Source: an uncultured Chitinophagaceae bacterium (GTDB lineage: Bacteria > Bacteroidota > Bacteroidia > Chitinophagales > Chitinophagaceae). From it: 64,000 nucleotides of DNA. The stretch is taken from the NCBI GenBank assembly GCA_937907395.1, contig CALCII010000011.1:124001-188000 (forward strand), given 5' to 3'. Below are positions 42,504-50,483 of the stretch, piece by piece. How positions within the stretch are numbered: the first letter of the stretch is position 1; the number at the start of each line of letters is the position of its first letter. The notes beneath the pieces are model-generated. The model had not been told where the DNA came from. It made no database searches and saw only the letters and a list, made by a program, of their open reading frames with translations. The position numbers were made by a program, and so were the translations under genes.

Positions 42504-43570
42504 GGGCGTTGAAATTTGAACATATCACATTTGGATACAGGAAAGGGAAAACGCTTTTCAAAGATTTGTCTTTTGAAATAACTCAACCGGTTGGAAAAGG
42601 ATTTGTAATTGGTTTAATGGGAATAAGCGGAAGCGGTAAGTCCACCATTCTAAAACTCATTTTAGGAATTGAAAAAAGCTATCAGGGAAATATTTCAATT
42701 ACTCCAACAAATCCAGTTATCTCTTATGTTCCGCAAGAAGCAGTTTTGTTTGAGCACTTGACACCACTTGAAAATGCTGAATACTTTAATCGCATCAGTA
42801 ACTACAAATCAAAATTCAATCGTGAGTTATTTAATGAAGTTGCAAAGACACTTCAAATTGAAGATGTGTTGAAGAACGCAACTTCTGTAAATGAAATTAG
42901 CGGAGGACAACGACAAAGAATTTCATTGCTAAGAGCAATGAGCATTCAGCCCGACATTTTACTTTTAGATGAACCGTTAACAGGTTTGGATGAAGAAGTG
43001 AAAGACCAGTTTCTGCAAACATTGGCAACACTCATTCAACGTTTTAATTTAATGGTGATTTATGTAACGCATCATCGCAAGGAAGCAGAATTTATTTCCG
43101 ATGTAATCCTCTATTTGGAAAAAGAAAAAAATGTTAATGTGGTTTCAGAAGCAAAGCAAACAAACGCAAAAGTATTTTTCAATAATCCACCAACTGTTTC
43201 AGCATTGAATGCGACAAAAGAAATTCGTGTAAACACATTACAGTTTAGGCAAGGTGAAAATGGAAGCATAGAACCAATTGAAGCAACATTGATTTTAAAC
43301 GATTCAGAAATTAACTTGATTAGTTTTACAGAAGATGTAATACAATTCTCAAACAAATCGGGTTTTGCTTTTGAGGTGGCAGCAGAAACTGGAACTTACA
43401 CTTTGCTAAAACTGAAAGGCACTCAAATAGTTTTCACTATTGACAACGACCAATACAAAAACAACTCACAAGGAAAATTTATTTCTCTTTCAGGCAACAT
43501 CAATCTTTACGACAACAGAGGACAATTTATCAGAGCAACAAAAATTCAAAACAATCAAATAGTAAGTTAA
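42500..43570 (+). CDS. ABC transporter ATP-binding subunit
   Basis: A 356-residue importer ATPase of the PotA/FbpC type. Walker A GISGSGKSTILKLI (near residue 45), signature EISGGQRQRISLLRAMS, Walker B DILLLDEPLTGLDEE, H-loop VIYVTHHRKEAEF. Residues 235-356 form a beta-rich TOBE-like extension (IEPIEATLILNDSEINLISF) usual in carbohydrate or metal importers. Its stop and the SDR start share one base (TAATG), so translation is likely coupled. Confidence 0.93.
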   Translation: MRALKFEHITFGYRKGKTLFKDLSFEITQPVGKGFVIGLMGISGSGKSTILKLILGIEKSYQGNISITPTNPVISYVPQEAVLFEHLTPLENAEYFNRISNYKSKFNRELFNEVAKTLQIEDVLKNATSVNEISGGQRQRISLLRAMSIQPDILLLDEPLTGLDEEVKDQFLQTLATLIQRFNLMVIYVTHHRKEAEFISDVILYLEKEKNVNVVSEAKQTNAKVFFNNPPTVSALNATKEIRVNTLQFRQGENGSIEPIEATLILNDSEINLISFTEDVIQFSNKSGFAFEVAAETGTYTLLKLKGTQIVFTIDNDQYKNNSQGKFISLSGNINLYDNRGQFIRATKIQNNQIVS

Positions 43571-44316
43571 TGGCAGAGGAACAATCATTTGTAGTAACAG
43601 GAGCAAATTCATTTTTGGGCAGAGCATTTGCCAAGATGCTTTCTAAGAATGAGGACTATAAAGTATTTCTAACTTCAAGAAGCAAATTCAATTTTAACGG
43701 ATTGCTGAAAAAGAAAAATGTTTCCTACTTGCCTGAAATTGATTTGACAGTTGAAAGTGATATTGAGAAATTGACTGCTGCAATCAATGACTTTCTTCCC
43801 GGAAAGTTTCATGTCATAAATTGTTTGGGATATTTCCCCGGCTACGAAACGATTGAAGAAACAAGTATTGCCACAGCAAAAAATGTTTTTGATAGCAATG
43901 TTCTTGCTCTTTACAGTGTAGCAAACAAACTGCTTCCGCTTATGTGCAAACGCAAAGGCGGACACTTCATAGGATTCAGCACACACACATCTTATCAGCA
44001 TTATCCAAGAATGGTTGCGTTTACAGCAGCCAAAGCAGCAGTTGAAAGTTTGATAAAGGGTATTGCCAACGAGTATTTGGACAAGGGAATAAATGCCAAC
44101 ACAATTGCATTGGCGACTTTGTTGACAGAAGCAGAACTGAAAATAAAACCGAAAGGCGATTCAAAAAACTGGTTGAACACGGATGAAGTTTGTGAGTTTG
44201 TTGAGAACATCATTTTACAACCTAACAAATTGATAAGCGGGAATGTGATTCATATTTACAAATACAGCGATAGTTTTTTTCATCAATCATACTATGACAG
44301 AATTGAAAATAAATAA
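43570..44316 (+). CDS. Short-chain dehydrogenase/reductase-like protein with catalytic Tyr replaced by Phe
   Basis: A 248-residue Rossmann protein. N-terminal FVVTGANSFLGRAFAKML (TGxxxxxG cofactor motif) and VINCLGYFPG (N-A-G equivalent is NCLG), FIGFSTHTSYQ (active-site Ser region), then MVAFTAAKAAVESL where the classic YxxxK reads FTAAK. Loss of the Tyr hydroxyl should remove normal SDR catalysis, so it may be a binding or regulatory protein or use another residue. The C-terminal GNVIHIYKYSD is strand-like as in SDRs. It sits between ABC subunits and a membrane protein in one operon. Confidence 0.82.
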   Translation: MAEEQSFVVTGANSFLGRAFAKMLSKNEDYKVFLTSRSKFNFNGLLKKKNVSYLPEIDLTVESDIEKLTAAINDFLPGKFHVINCLGYFPGYETIEETSIATAKNVFDSNVLALYSVANKLLPLMCKRKGGHFIGFSTHTSYQHYPRMVAFTAAKAAVESLIKGIANEYLDKGINANTIALATLLTEAELKIKPKGDSKNWLNTDEVCEFVENIILQPNKLISGNVIHIYKYSDSFFHQSYYDRIENK

Positions 44317-45271
44317 TTCAGAAAGCAGTTTGAAAGTTGTGTTCACTAAAGACCATTTAAAATCAAAAAGTTTTTGGTTGGGCTTCGCTTTTGTAGTCAT
44401 TTTCATTTCTCTTTTAACAGTTCCTTCAATTTCCTTTTTTTATTTCAATAGTTTGAATACTGATTCCTTGTTCAGCAGTCATGGAGTTATCAAGAATAAT
44501 TACCCATTGCTTTACAATAAAATTGGTGAGCTGCTTCCTTGGGTTGTTGTTTGTATTACTGCACTTATTGTGATAAATGGCAACACGATTTTTTACTTCC
44601 TTACTTTCAACGAGGATTTAATTGAAGAAAAGTTTCAGACCAAAAAGTTTTGGTTCAACATTACAACTTGGCTATTTATTATTTGGGGAATTATTTCAGC
44701 AGTTTACCTCGTAAAATTCAATAACCGTTTTAATGATTTAACAATTCTATTAAGCAAAGCCGCAGATGGTGGCACTTCAGATAAGTCAATCATTGTAAGC
44801 ACTTCAAATATTTTTAACCATTTTATTCAGCAAGTTGAAACTTACACAATAATTACAATCTCAATATTTATTCTGATTGACATTCTTTCTCGTGTTATAA
44901 AAGGCAAACAGATTAATTCTGTTTCAAGTTCTCTCTCTCAAGAAACTGACGAAACAAAAAAGAAATCTTTTACCCAGACCTTGAAAAAACTTGAACTGCA
45001 AGGAGAGTTTGTTTCAAATCAGTTATTCCTTATTGACATTCCAGTCCTAATTGGAATCATGCTTATCTCCTTGTTTACTTCACATATTTCTCAAACCATA
45101 GGCAATGATATGGATGAGAAATATGTATTTATTGCAGGTGGAATTGGGATGCACTTAATAATGTCCCAAGTGATTTTTCTAATCTTAAATCTTCGGTATA
45201 AGTTTAACGAGTATAAAATTGATTTGACTGATAAACCACAGGAGAAAAAGGAAAAAGCAAAACAACCATGA
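44294..45271 (+). CDS. Polytopic membrane protein of unknown function in the transporter operon
   Basis: A 325-residue protein with six probable membrane helices (near residues 27-49, 80-97, 118-140, 185-204, 250-268, 280-305). Between helices 4 and 5 is a charged, possibly coiled-coil cytoplasmic stretch (SSSLSQETDETKKKSFTQTL), and the C-terminus is very lysine-rich (DKPQEKKEKAKQP). No recognised family motif. It overlaps the SDR gene by 23 bp and the reductase gene by 4 bp, so it is translated with them. Could be a sensor or accessory membrane component. Confidence 0.65.
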   Translation: MTELKINNSESSLKVVFTKDHLKSKSFWLGFAFVVIFISLLTVPSISFFYFNSLNTDSLFSSHGVIKNNYPLLYNKIGELLPWVVVCITALIVINGNTIFYFLTFNEDLIEEKFQTKKFWFNITTWLFIIWGIISAVYLVKFNNRFNDLTILLSKAADGGTSDKSIIVSTSNIFNHFIQQVETYTIITISIFILIDILSRVIKGKQINSVSSSLSQETDETKKKSFTQTLKKLELQGEFVSNQLFLIDIPVLIGIMLISLFTSHISQTIGNDMDEKYVFIAGGIGMHLIMSQVIFLILNLRYKFNEYKIDLTDKPQEKKEKAKQP

Positions 45272-45942
45272 GAGTTTATGTCATTGCTGCAATCACTATT
45301 GACGGATTCATCGGACACACTCTTACTGAAAGATTAAAATTGTCAAGTGATGAAGACCTTGCTGATGTACGAAAACTAAGAGCAGAATGCGATGCAATTC
45401 TTGTTGGTGCAGGGACAATACGCAAAGACGATTCAACTTTAATTACTGGCGAGGAAGAACTAATACGACAAAGACAACAGCAAGGCAAGTGTAAAGACCC
45501 AATCAAAGTAACATTGACAAAAACAGGAAATATTTCTTTGCAAAGTCGCTTCGTCAGAATTGGGGAGTGTGAGAAAATTGTTTACACCACCAACTCAATT
45601 GACAAGCAAAAAGAAATAGAGTTGAGCAATGTTGTTACTGTAAAGAAATTTGAAACGGAAACATTGACAGCAAGACAAATAATTGACGATTTGCAAGAAA
45701 GAGGAGTAAAAAAATTGATTGTTGAAGGCGGCACAGAAATACTTACAATGTTCTTTAAGGAAAATCTTGTTGACGAATTGCGGCTTTCAGTAGTTCCGTT
45801 TTTTGTTGGTGACGAAACAGCACCAAGATTTATTCATTCCGGGAAATTCCTTTTTGACAAAGACAACAGAATGAAATTAGATAAGGTACAACAGTTAGGA
45901 GATACTGCAGTAATACGCTACACCCTAAATCACCCAGGCTAA
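45268..45942 (+). CDS. RibD C-terminal-type reductase (pyrimidine/pterin reductase-like)
   Basis: A 224-residue NADPH reductase of the dihydrofolate-reductase-like RibD-C family. Visible motifs: VYVIAAITIDGFIG at the N-terminus, CDAILVGAGTIRKDDSTLI, and VKKLIVEGGTEILTMFF with LVDELRLSVVPFFVG. Stand-alone proteins of this family include the diaminohydroxy-ribosylaminopyrimidinone phosphate reductases of riboflavin synthesis. No ribA, ribB or deaminase domain is beside it, and it is the last gene of a transporter operon, so reduction of an imported or transport-linked heterocycle is an inference. Overlaps the upstream gene by 4 bp. Confidence 0.82.
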   Translation: MRVYVIAAITIDGFIGHTLTERLKLSSDEDLADVRKLRAECDAILVGAGTIRKDDSTLITGEEELIRQRQQQGKCKDPIKVTLTKTGNISLQSRFVRIGECEKIVYTTNSIDKQKEIELSNVVTVKKFETETLTARQIIDDLQERGVKKLIVEGGTEILTMFFKENLVDELRLSVVPFFVGDETAPRFIHSGKFLFDKDNRMKLDKVQQLGDTAVIRYTLNHPG

Positions 45943-45965
45943 AAGTAAACAAACAAGCAGAGAAG

Positions 45966-45979
45966 CACATGCCCATAAC
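45966..45979 (-). repeat. Right inverted end of the accessory block
   Basis: CATGCCCATAAC (45968-45979) is the inverted partner of GTTATGGGCA at 35929-35938. It lies 29 bp after the last stop codon of the block. From here to 46178 the DNA holds no gene or recognisable repeat. Confidence 0.45.
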
Positions 45980-46178
45980 AAGGGTATTGCCAAAATGCAG
46001 GCTGACGGAAGCCGTGTTTCAACTGTTGTATCTCTGTTCAGCCACATATCCAGCTTGACCTTATCTATTTAACTATGTACATATCCTCATCTTTTTTATC
46101 TTTACTCAGCAGCGGGTAGCCGGGGCGGACGTAATTCTATTATCTGCACTTCGGCAATACCTGTTCGTTGGAAGCAAA

Positions 46179-46338
46179 CATACTGGCGCAAGAATGTGGC
46201 GTAGGTTTTGTGTCGCTTAGCTTCTTGTGCCTTAATTTAATACACTTCATTCATTTACACTACCGAATCTCTATTCCATACCACTGCTTCGATTCAGCAA
46301 ACGATGTTCTCTTCTAATCACTCAATGTCAGTCATCCA
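46179..46338 (+). repeat. Long tandem repeat, copy R1 (truncated)
   Basis: Starts CATACTGGCGCAAGAATG. GGCGCAAGAA (46185-46194) pairs with TTCTTGTGCC (46222-46231), 10 bp with one G-T. It breaks off in the palindrome at ATGTCAGTCATCC, where copy R2 begins directly, so R2 seems to have been inserted or duplicated into R1. Confidence 0.85.
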
Positions 46339-46569
46339 CATACTGGCGCAAGAATGAGGCATAGGTTATGCTAGCCCGGCTTCTTGTGCCCTGGGTTTAG
46401 TACAGCTTCATTCATTTACACTAACGAATCATAATCCCCTGTCACTGCTTTGATTTAGCAAACGATGTTCTGTTCTCATCACACGATGTCAGTCATCCTC
46501 CGGGTGAACAGACATCTCCGTATGTTAATGGAAATAACAATGGAACAAATGAATCCCGGTTTAGTAACG
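46339..46569 (+). repeat. Long tandem repeat, copy R2 (231 bp, complete)
   Basis: Same start as R1 and hairpin GGCGCAAGAA/TTCTTGTGCC. Contains the complete 32-nt palindrome at 46485-46516 (GATGTCAGTCATCCTCCG then GGTGAACAGACATC) and ends CCCGGTTTAGTAACG. No gene. Confidence 0.88.
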
Positions 46570-46644
46570 CATCCAAACTAGCATCTAGAAACCGACAACC
46601 ACACCTCAACCCTTCTTCCACCCCTTTATCGTCCAAGAATGTCA

Positions 46645-46874
46645 CGCACTAGCGCAAGAATGAGGCGTAGGTTATTGTCGCTTAGCTTCTTGTGCCTTAA
46701 TTTAATTCAGTTACATTCATTCACACTAACGAATCTCTATCCTCTACCACTGCTTCGATTTAGCAAACGATGTACTGCTGTAACCACAAGATGTCAGTCA
46801 TCCTCCGGATGAACAGACATCTCCATCTGTTAAAGGAAACAACAATGGAACAAATGAATCCCGGTTTAATAACG
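46645..46874 (+). repeat. Long tandem repeat, copy R3 (230 bp, complete)
   Basis: Starts CGCACTAGCGCAAGAATG and ends CCCGGTTTAATAACG. The palindrome is at 46790-46821. Separated from R2 by 75 bp of unrelated sequence. To its right (46875-46991) lies TTGAACCCTTTGAACC-type low-complexity sequence up to the next gene. Confidence 0.88.
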
Positions 46875-46991
46875 TATCACAACCTCTTGAACCCTTTGAA
46901 CCACCGACGCTATCGGTCGGGGTCTGCGACTTCTTGAACTATTGAACCAATAAACCTGCAACTTGAAACCATTAAACCTTCAACCCTTAAA

Positions 46992-48104
46992 TCAGCCTTC
47001 CTTCTTCCACACCACTCCCCGTTCCTTCAAATACCCCAACACAAATTCAAAACACTTCTCATCTCCCCCAATCAATTCCGGAGGAAATACGCCCTTCGAA
47101 GAGAAGTGTCCCTCGATCATCATGTTCACCGCTGCCGTGCAGGTATATCCTGTGGTGCGGGCCATAGAAGAAGTTTGGGTGGCGGGATCGTAATAGTCGA
47201 GCAGGTCGTAGGTGATGGTTTTGCCTTCGCCGTGTACCACCACTTTCATCACAGTTAATTCTTCTTCGGTTTCGCCCAGCTTCCATTGGTCAATTAAGAG
47301 TTGGGAAGTAAACTGCAGCGGACTGATTTCTGTTCCCTTGATGTTGATGGGGGCTTCATTGAAAAATCCGCTTTGCTGCAACGCAAGGATCAGGTCCACA
47401 TGCCCGGGATAGCGGAGGGTTTGCTCCAGCTGATCGGGTATATGCGGCATGGTGTAGAGTAAGCTGCGCAACCCATCGGTATTAAACGCTTCGAGGGTGC
47501 CCACGCCTTTGAACTCCATCAAATGACGATCGGTGAGGGCGGGCTTGGTAATAATTTCTCCTTTCTCTTTCAATCGTGCCGGACGGGTGTATTCTTCAAT
47601 TACATCAATGGGAGAAAATGGTGCTTTGTATAAAAACGGTGGCTGCGGATGTTGGGGCAAACCGCCTACGTATATTTCAAAGGCATCCAGTTTCATCACC
47701 GCATTGTAGCGGCCAATGATCCAGTTGCTCATGCCCGGCGCCACACCACAGTCAACAATAACCGAAACATTTTTTTCTTTCGCCAGCGCATCCAGCTGCA
47801 ACGCATCTTCGGGAAAGAAGGAAATATCAACAGCGTTCTTACCGGCAAGGATCACATGCTTCAACGCTTCATATCCTAAAAAACCGGGAACCGCCAGCAC
47901 CACTAGGTCAAAAGGCGACAGGAAGTTTTCGTATTGTGAGAAATCGCCCAGGTTCTGTTGCTGAACCTTGATGCCTGCGTTGCGTTGTTGCAGCAACGAC
48001 AGGTTGGCGACACTGATGTCGAAAGAAGTAACAGTATATTGTTTCGCTAAATCAAGGGCAATAGCACGGCCCACCATACCGGCGCCTAATACAGCAATCG
48101 TCAT
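46992..48104 (-). CDS. Saccharopine dehydrogenase-family protein (Lys9-like)
   Basis: A 370-residue NAD(P)-dependent oxidoreductase. Rossmann start MTIAVLGAGMVGRAIALDLA, then VIVDCGVAPGMSNWIIGRY (family D-x-G-x-x-P-G), a substrate domain with GGLPQHPQPPFLYKAPFSPI, and ARTTGYTCTAAVNMM (T-G-x-x-x-x-x-x-A). Matches lysine-forming saccharopine dehydrogenase and related carboxynorspermidine or lysine-degradation enzymes; reaction not assigned. The ATG at 48104 is chosen because it starts at the first beta strand; an imperfect -7 element (CACCTTTG) lies upstream. Probably the last gene of a minus-strand group with the SDR. Confidence 0.85.
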   Translation of the reverse strand: MTIAVLGAGMVGRAIALDLAKQYTVTSFDISVANLSLLQQRNAGIKVQQQNLGDFSQYENFLSPFDLVVLAVPGFLGYEALKHVILAGKNAVDISFFPEDALQLDALAKEKNVSVIVDCGVAPGMSNWIIGRYNAVMKLDAFEIYVGGLPQHPQPPFLYKAPFSPIDVIEEYTRPARLKEKGEIITKPALTDRHLMEFKGVGTLEAFNTDGLRSLLYTMPHIPDQLEQTLRYPGHVDLILALQQSGFFNEAPINIKGTEISPLQFTSQLLIDQWKLGETEEELTVMKVVVHGEGKTITYDLLDYYDPATQTSSMARTTGYTCTAAVNMMIEGHFSSKGVFPPELIGGDEKCFEFVLGYLKERGVVWKKEG

Positions 48105-48166
48105 GTGCAGCAATTTGTGCAAAGGTGCAGAGAATTTTGCACACAAGCACAGAGGAGGCTGTGTTG

Positions 48167-48976
48167 CTAGTTTCGTCCGCGGAATTCATCCATGCTTTTG
48201 TGAAAGCCAAACCATTTACCGGTTACATGATCCATCCATCGTGCCGGTAACAATCCTTTTAAGAACGGTACCGAATAAACGATTTTAGGCATGCGCACAA
48301 AAATGGCATTGCTTTTTACACCATCAATGATCTGCTTCGCCGCTACTTCGGGCTTCAGTAAGGGAACAATAGGCGAACGTACCCCATCAAACATACCGGT
48401 GCTGATATAAGATGGGGTAACGGTGGTAACACGCAGGTTGTTGGAAATTTCTTCCAACTCCAGACGTAAGCTTTCACTCCAGCCAATCACGGCATGTTTG
48501 CTGGCGCAGTACACCGACATTTTTGGATTCGACATCAATCCGGCTGCCGATGCTATATTGATGATATGTCCGCTTTTCTTTGCAATCATCGCCGGTAAAA
48601 ATTCCAGTGTTACATGCATGAGTGCATCGGCATTCACACTCATGGTATTGTTGATATCATCATGTGTGTGTTCGTGAAACATCTTTCCTACAATCACACC
48701 GGCGTTATTAAAGAGAAGATCCACATCGCCAATATTGTCTTTCACTTCATGTGCATGTTTAATGATTTGTTCGGGTTTGGTGAGGTCCACCTGGTAGATA
48801 TGTACTTCATATCCTTTGCCAATCAACTCTTCCGACACTTTCAGCAGATTGTCTTTGTTGATATCCCAGATAATGAGGCGGCGGGCGCCTTCTTTCAGGC
48901 AGAGTTCGCCCATCAGTTTACCAATACCGGAGGCACCGCCTGTAACCAGTACGGTTTTGTTTTGTATGCTGCTCAT
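48167..48976 (-). CDS. Short-chain dehydrogenase/reductase
   Basis: A 269-residue SDR with full catalytic set: VLVTGGASGIGKLMG (cofactor motif), LLFNNAGVIVGK (NNAG), IINIASAAGLM (Ser region), SVYCASKHAVIGW (YxxxK, reading Y-C-A-S-K). The C-terminal extension (FLKGLLPARWMDHVTGKWFG) is typical of the retinol-dehydrogenase/DHRS-like classical group with a membrane-associated tail. The ATG at 48976 is used since the longer frame starts upstream in a non-protein-like tract. Substrate unknown. Confidence 0.9.
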   Translation of the reverse strand: MSSIQNKTVLVTGGASGIGKLMGELCLKEGARRLIIWDINKDNLLKVSEELIGKGYEVHIYQVDLTKPEQIIKHAHEVKDNIGDVDLLFNNAGVIVGKMFHEHTHDDINNTMSVNADALMHVTLEFLPAMIAKKSGHIINIASAAGLMSNPKMSVYCASKHAVIGWSESLRLELEEISNNLRVTTVTPSYISTGMFDGVRSPIVPLLKPEVAAKQIIDGVKSNAIFVRMPKIVYSVPFLKGLLPARWMDHVTGKWFGFHKSMDEFRGRN

Positions 48977-49012
48977 AAAGCACGTTTTATGCAAGTGAAT
49001 ATAAATAAAAAA

Positions 49013-49035
49013 GTCCGGCACTTACCATGCCGGAC
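49013..49035 (-). terminator. Terminator after the OsmC gene
   Basis: GTCCGGCA (49013-49020), CTTACCA loop, TGCCGGAC (49028-49035); on the minus strand followed by TTTTTTATTT. Confidence 0.88.
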
Positions 49036-49058
49036 CCTATCAATTCATATGACAAATA

Positions 49059-49475
49059 TCAGAGTAAGGTAGCATCGCTGCTGATAGCGAGGCCTTTGCC
49101 GAGTAATTGTGAAATAGGACAGTTTTGTTCTGCATCTTTCACGCATTCCTGGAATTTGGCATTGTCAATACCGGGCACTTTTGCTTTCAGGATGAGATGT
49201 GATTTGGAAACCACGCCGTTTTCAAAAGTGATTTCGCATTTGGTATCGAGCGATTCGGGTGTGAAACCGGCAGCGCCTAATACAAAGCTCAGCTTCATGG
49301 CAAAACAGCCGGCATGAGCAGCAGCAATTAATTCTTCGGGATTGGTACCCACACCGTTTTCAAAACGGGTATTGAAAGAGTATTGAGTTTGATTGAGCAC
49401 AGTGCTGGCGGTAGTAAGGTGTCCGTTACCTTCTTTTCCACTACCGTTCCACACGGCGGTTGCATGACGTATCAT
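49059..49475 (-). CDS. osmC: OsmC-family peroxiredoxin
   Basis: Thiol peroxidase that removes organic hydroperoxides. 138 residues, normal. Both reactive cysteines are present: AAAHAGCFAMKLSFVL and VKDAEQNCPIS. The N-terminus ATAVWNGSGKEGNGHL with FENGVGTNPEELIAA matches OsmC (rather than Ohr). Own terminator downstream and a spacer before the bestrophin gene, so probably monocistronic. Confidence 0.93.
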   Translation of the reverse strand: MIRHATAVWNGSGKEGNGHLTTASTVLNQTQYSFNTRFENGVGTNPEELIAAAHAGCFAMKLSFVLGAAGFTPESLDTKCEITFENGVVSKSHLILKAKVPGIDNAKFQECVKDAEQNCPISQLLGKGLAISSDATLL

Positions 49476-49538
49476 AGTAATTATTTTTTGAGAGGTGAAA
49501 GTACAAACTGTTTCCTAATGTACCGTCATCTTCAGTTA

Positions 49539-50474
49539 TTAATCAAGAAATCCGTTTTGTGGTAAATGCTTGTCCGGTATTATTGTGCCGTTCATTTCTT
49601 TCAGGTCCCGTTCAATGGTGTTACAAATGGCCGTGAGCGGTACATCGGTGATCCGGTTTTCGAATGGGTCTTCATTCACTTCACCCACTTTTCCCATCAC
49701 ACCAAACACAAAAGAAACCAGGATGCTTACCGGGATCATCATCCACGGAAGGTTCATTCTTGTAAAATCTGCAATCAATGAAAACGGAAGAACGATCATA
49801 AACACAAGCAGAAATAACCGTGTGAAATAATGATACTGTCGAAGTAACGGCGTGTTTTTAATGCGTTCACAACCGCCCTGAAAATTACTGAAACCGGCCA
49901 GGGTAGGTTCGAGGCTGATATTATCGAAGGCGCCGAGCAATTCTGCTTTCATCGCTTCTTTGATGCGTTTGCCCTGAATGAGTAAGAGGTAGTTGGCGGG
50001 ATTCTGTTTGGTACATACCAACTCAAATTCTTCTTTTGACAACAGGTGTTGATAGCTGCTGTGATCTTTCTGTACTCTCAGTTGCAACCGCAATGCATGT
50101 GCAAAGGCGATCTGGCGAAAGATCATTTCGGTTTTAAAAGCAGTCACCTGTTCTGCACTGGCTTTGCCGGTTTGTGCAGCATTGTCGGCATTGGCAATGA
50201 TCTGCCTTGCAAAAATGCGGCTGTTGTTTACAATACTGCCCCAGAGTGTTCGTGCTTCCCACCAGCGGCTGTAGGCATTGTTGTTGCGGAAGGCAAGAAA
50301 AATAGCGAGGGCGCTGCCGAGGATAGCGGCAATGGAAAAGGGCAGACTCACTTTTTCCAGGTGACGGTTGTGATACAGAAAGAAAACAGCAACCGATACA
50401 AATGCAGAAATAAGAATTTCTGTTTTCATGTACCGGGCTACGGCCAGCGGATTGAATACTTTTCGAAGTATCAT
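49539..50474 (-). CDS. Bestrophin-family anion channel
   Basis: A 311-residue inner-membrane protein of the bestrophin/UPF0187 family (pentameric ion channel in the Klebsiella homolog). Key pieces: FLAFRNNNAYSRWWEARTLWG (family N-x-x-Y-x-R-W-W-E), FARQIIANA, CERIKNTPLLRQYHYFTRLFL, SLIADFTRMNLPWMMIPVSIL and GEVNEDPFENRITDVPLTAI (the D-P-F / N-D-V-P segment). Conducts chloride or another ion depending on selectivity residues not resolvable here. Confidence 0.93.
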   Translation of the reverse strand: MILRKVFNPLAVARYMKTEILISAFVSVAVFFLYHNRHLEKVSLPFSIAAILGSALAIFLAFRNNNAYSRWWEARTLWGSIVNNSRIFARQIIANADNAAQTGKASAEQVTAFKTEMIFRQIAFAHALRLQLRVQKDHSSYQHLLSKEEFELVCTKQNPANYLLLIQGKRIKEAMKAELLGAFDNISLEPTLAGFSNFQGGCERIKNTPLLRQYHYFTRLFLLVFMIVLPFSLIADFTRMNLPWMMIPVSILVSFVFGVMGKVGEVNEDPFENRITDVPLTAICNTIERDLKEMNGTIIPDKHLPQNGFLD

Positions 50475-50483
50475 AAAACGTTT

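Noticed and set aside
44294..45271. Assigning the six-helix membrane protein as a defence effector
   Set aside because: There is no motif to support it; position next to Sir2-HerA is not enough, and it belongs to the separate transporter operon.
35929..45979. Integron gene-cassette array
   Set aside because: GTTATGGGC ends are suggestive, but the full paired attC arms (R-L-L-R) are not visible, no integrase is present and the block holds eight overlapping genes, unlike cassettes.
46179..46874. CRISPR array
   Set aside because: Only three long (~230 bp) imperfect units, one truncated, with no short regular repeat-spacer pattern and no cas genes.
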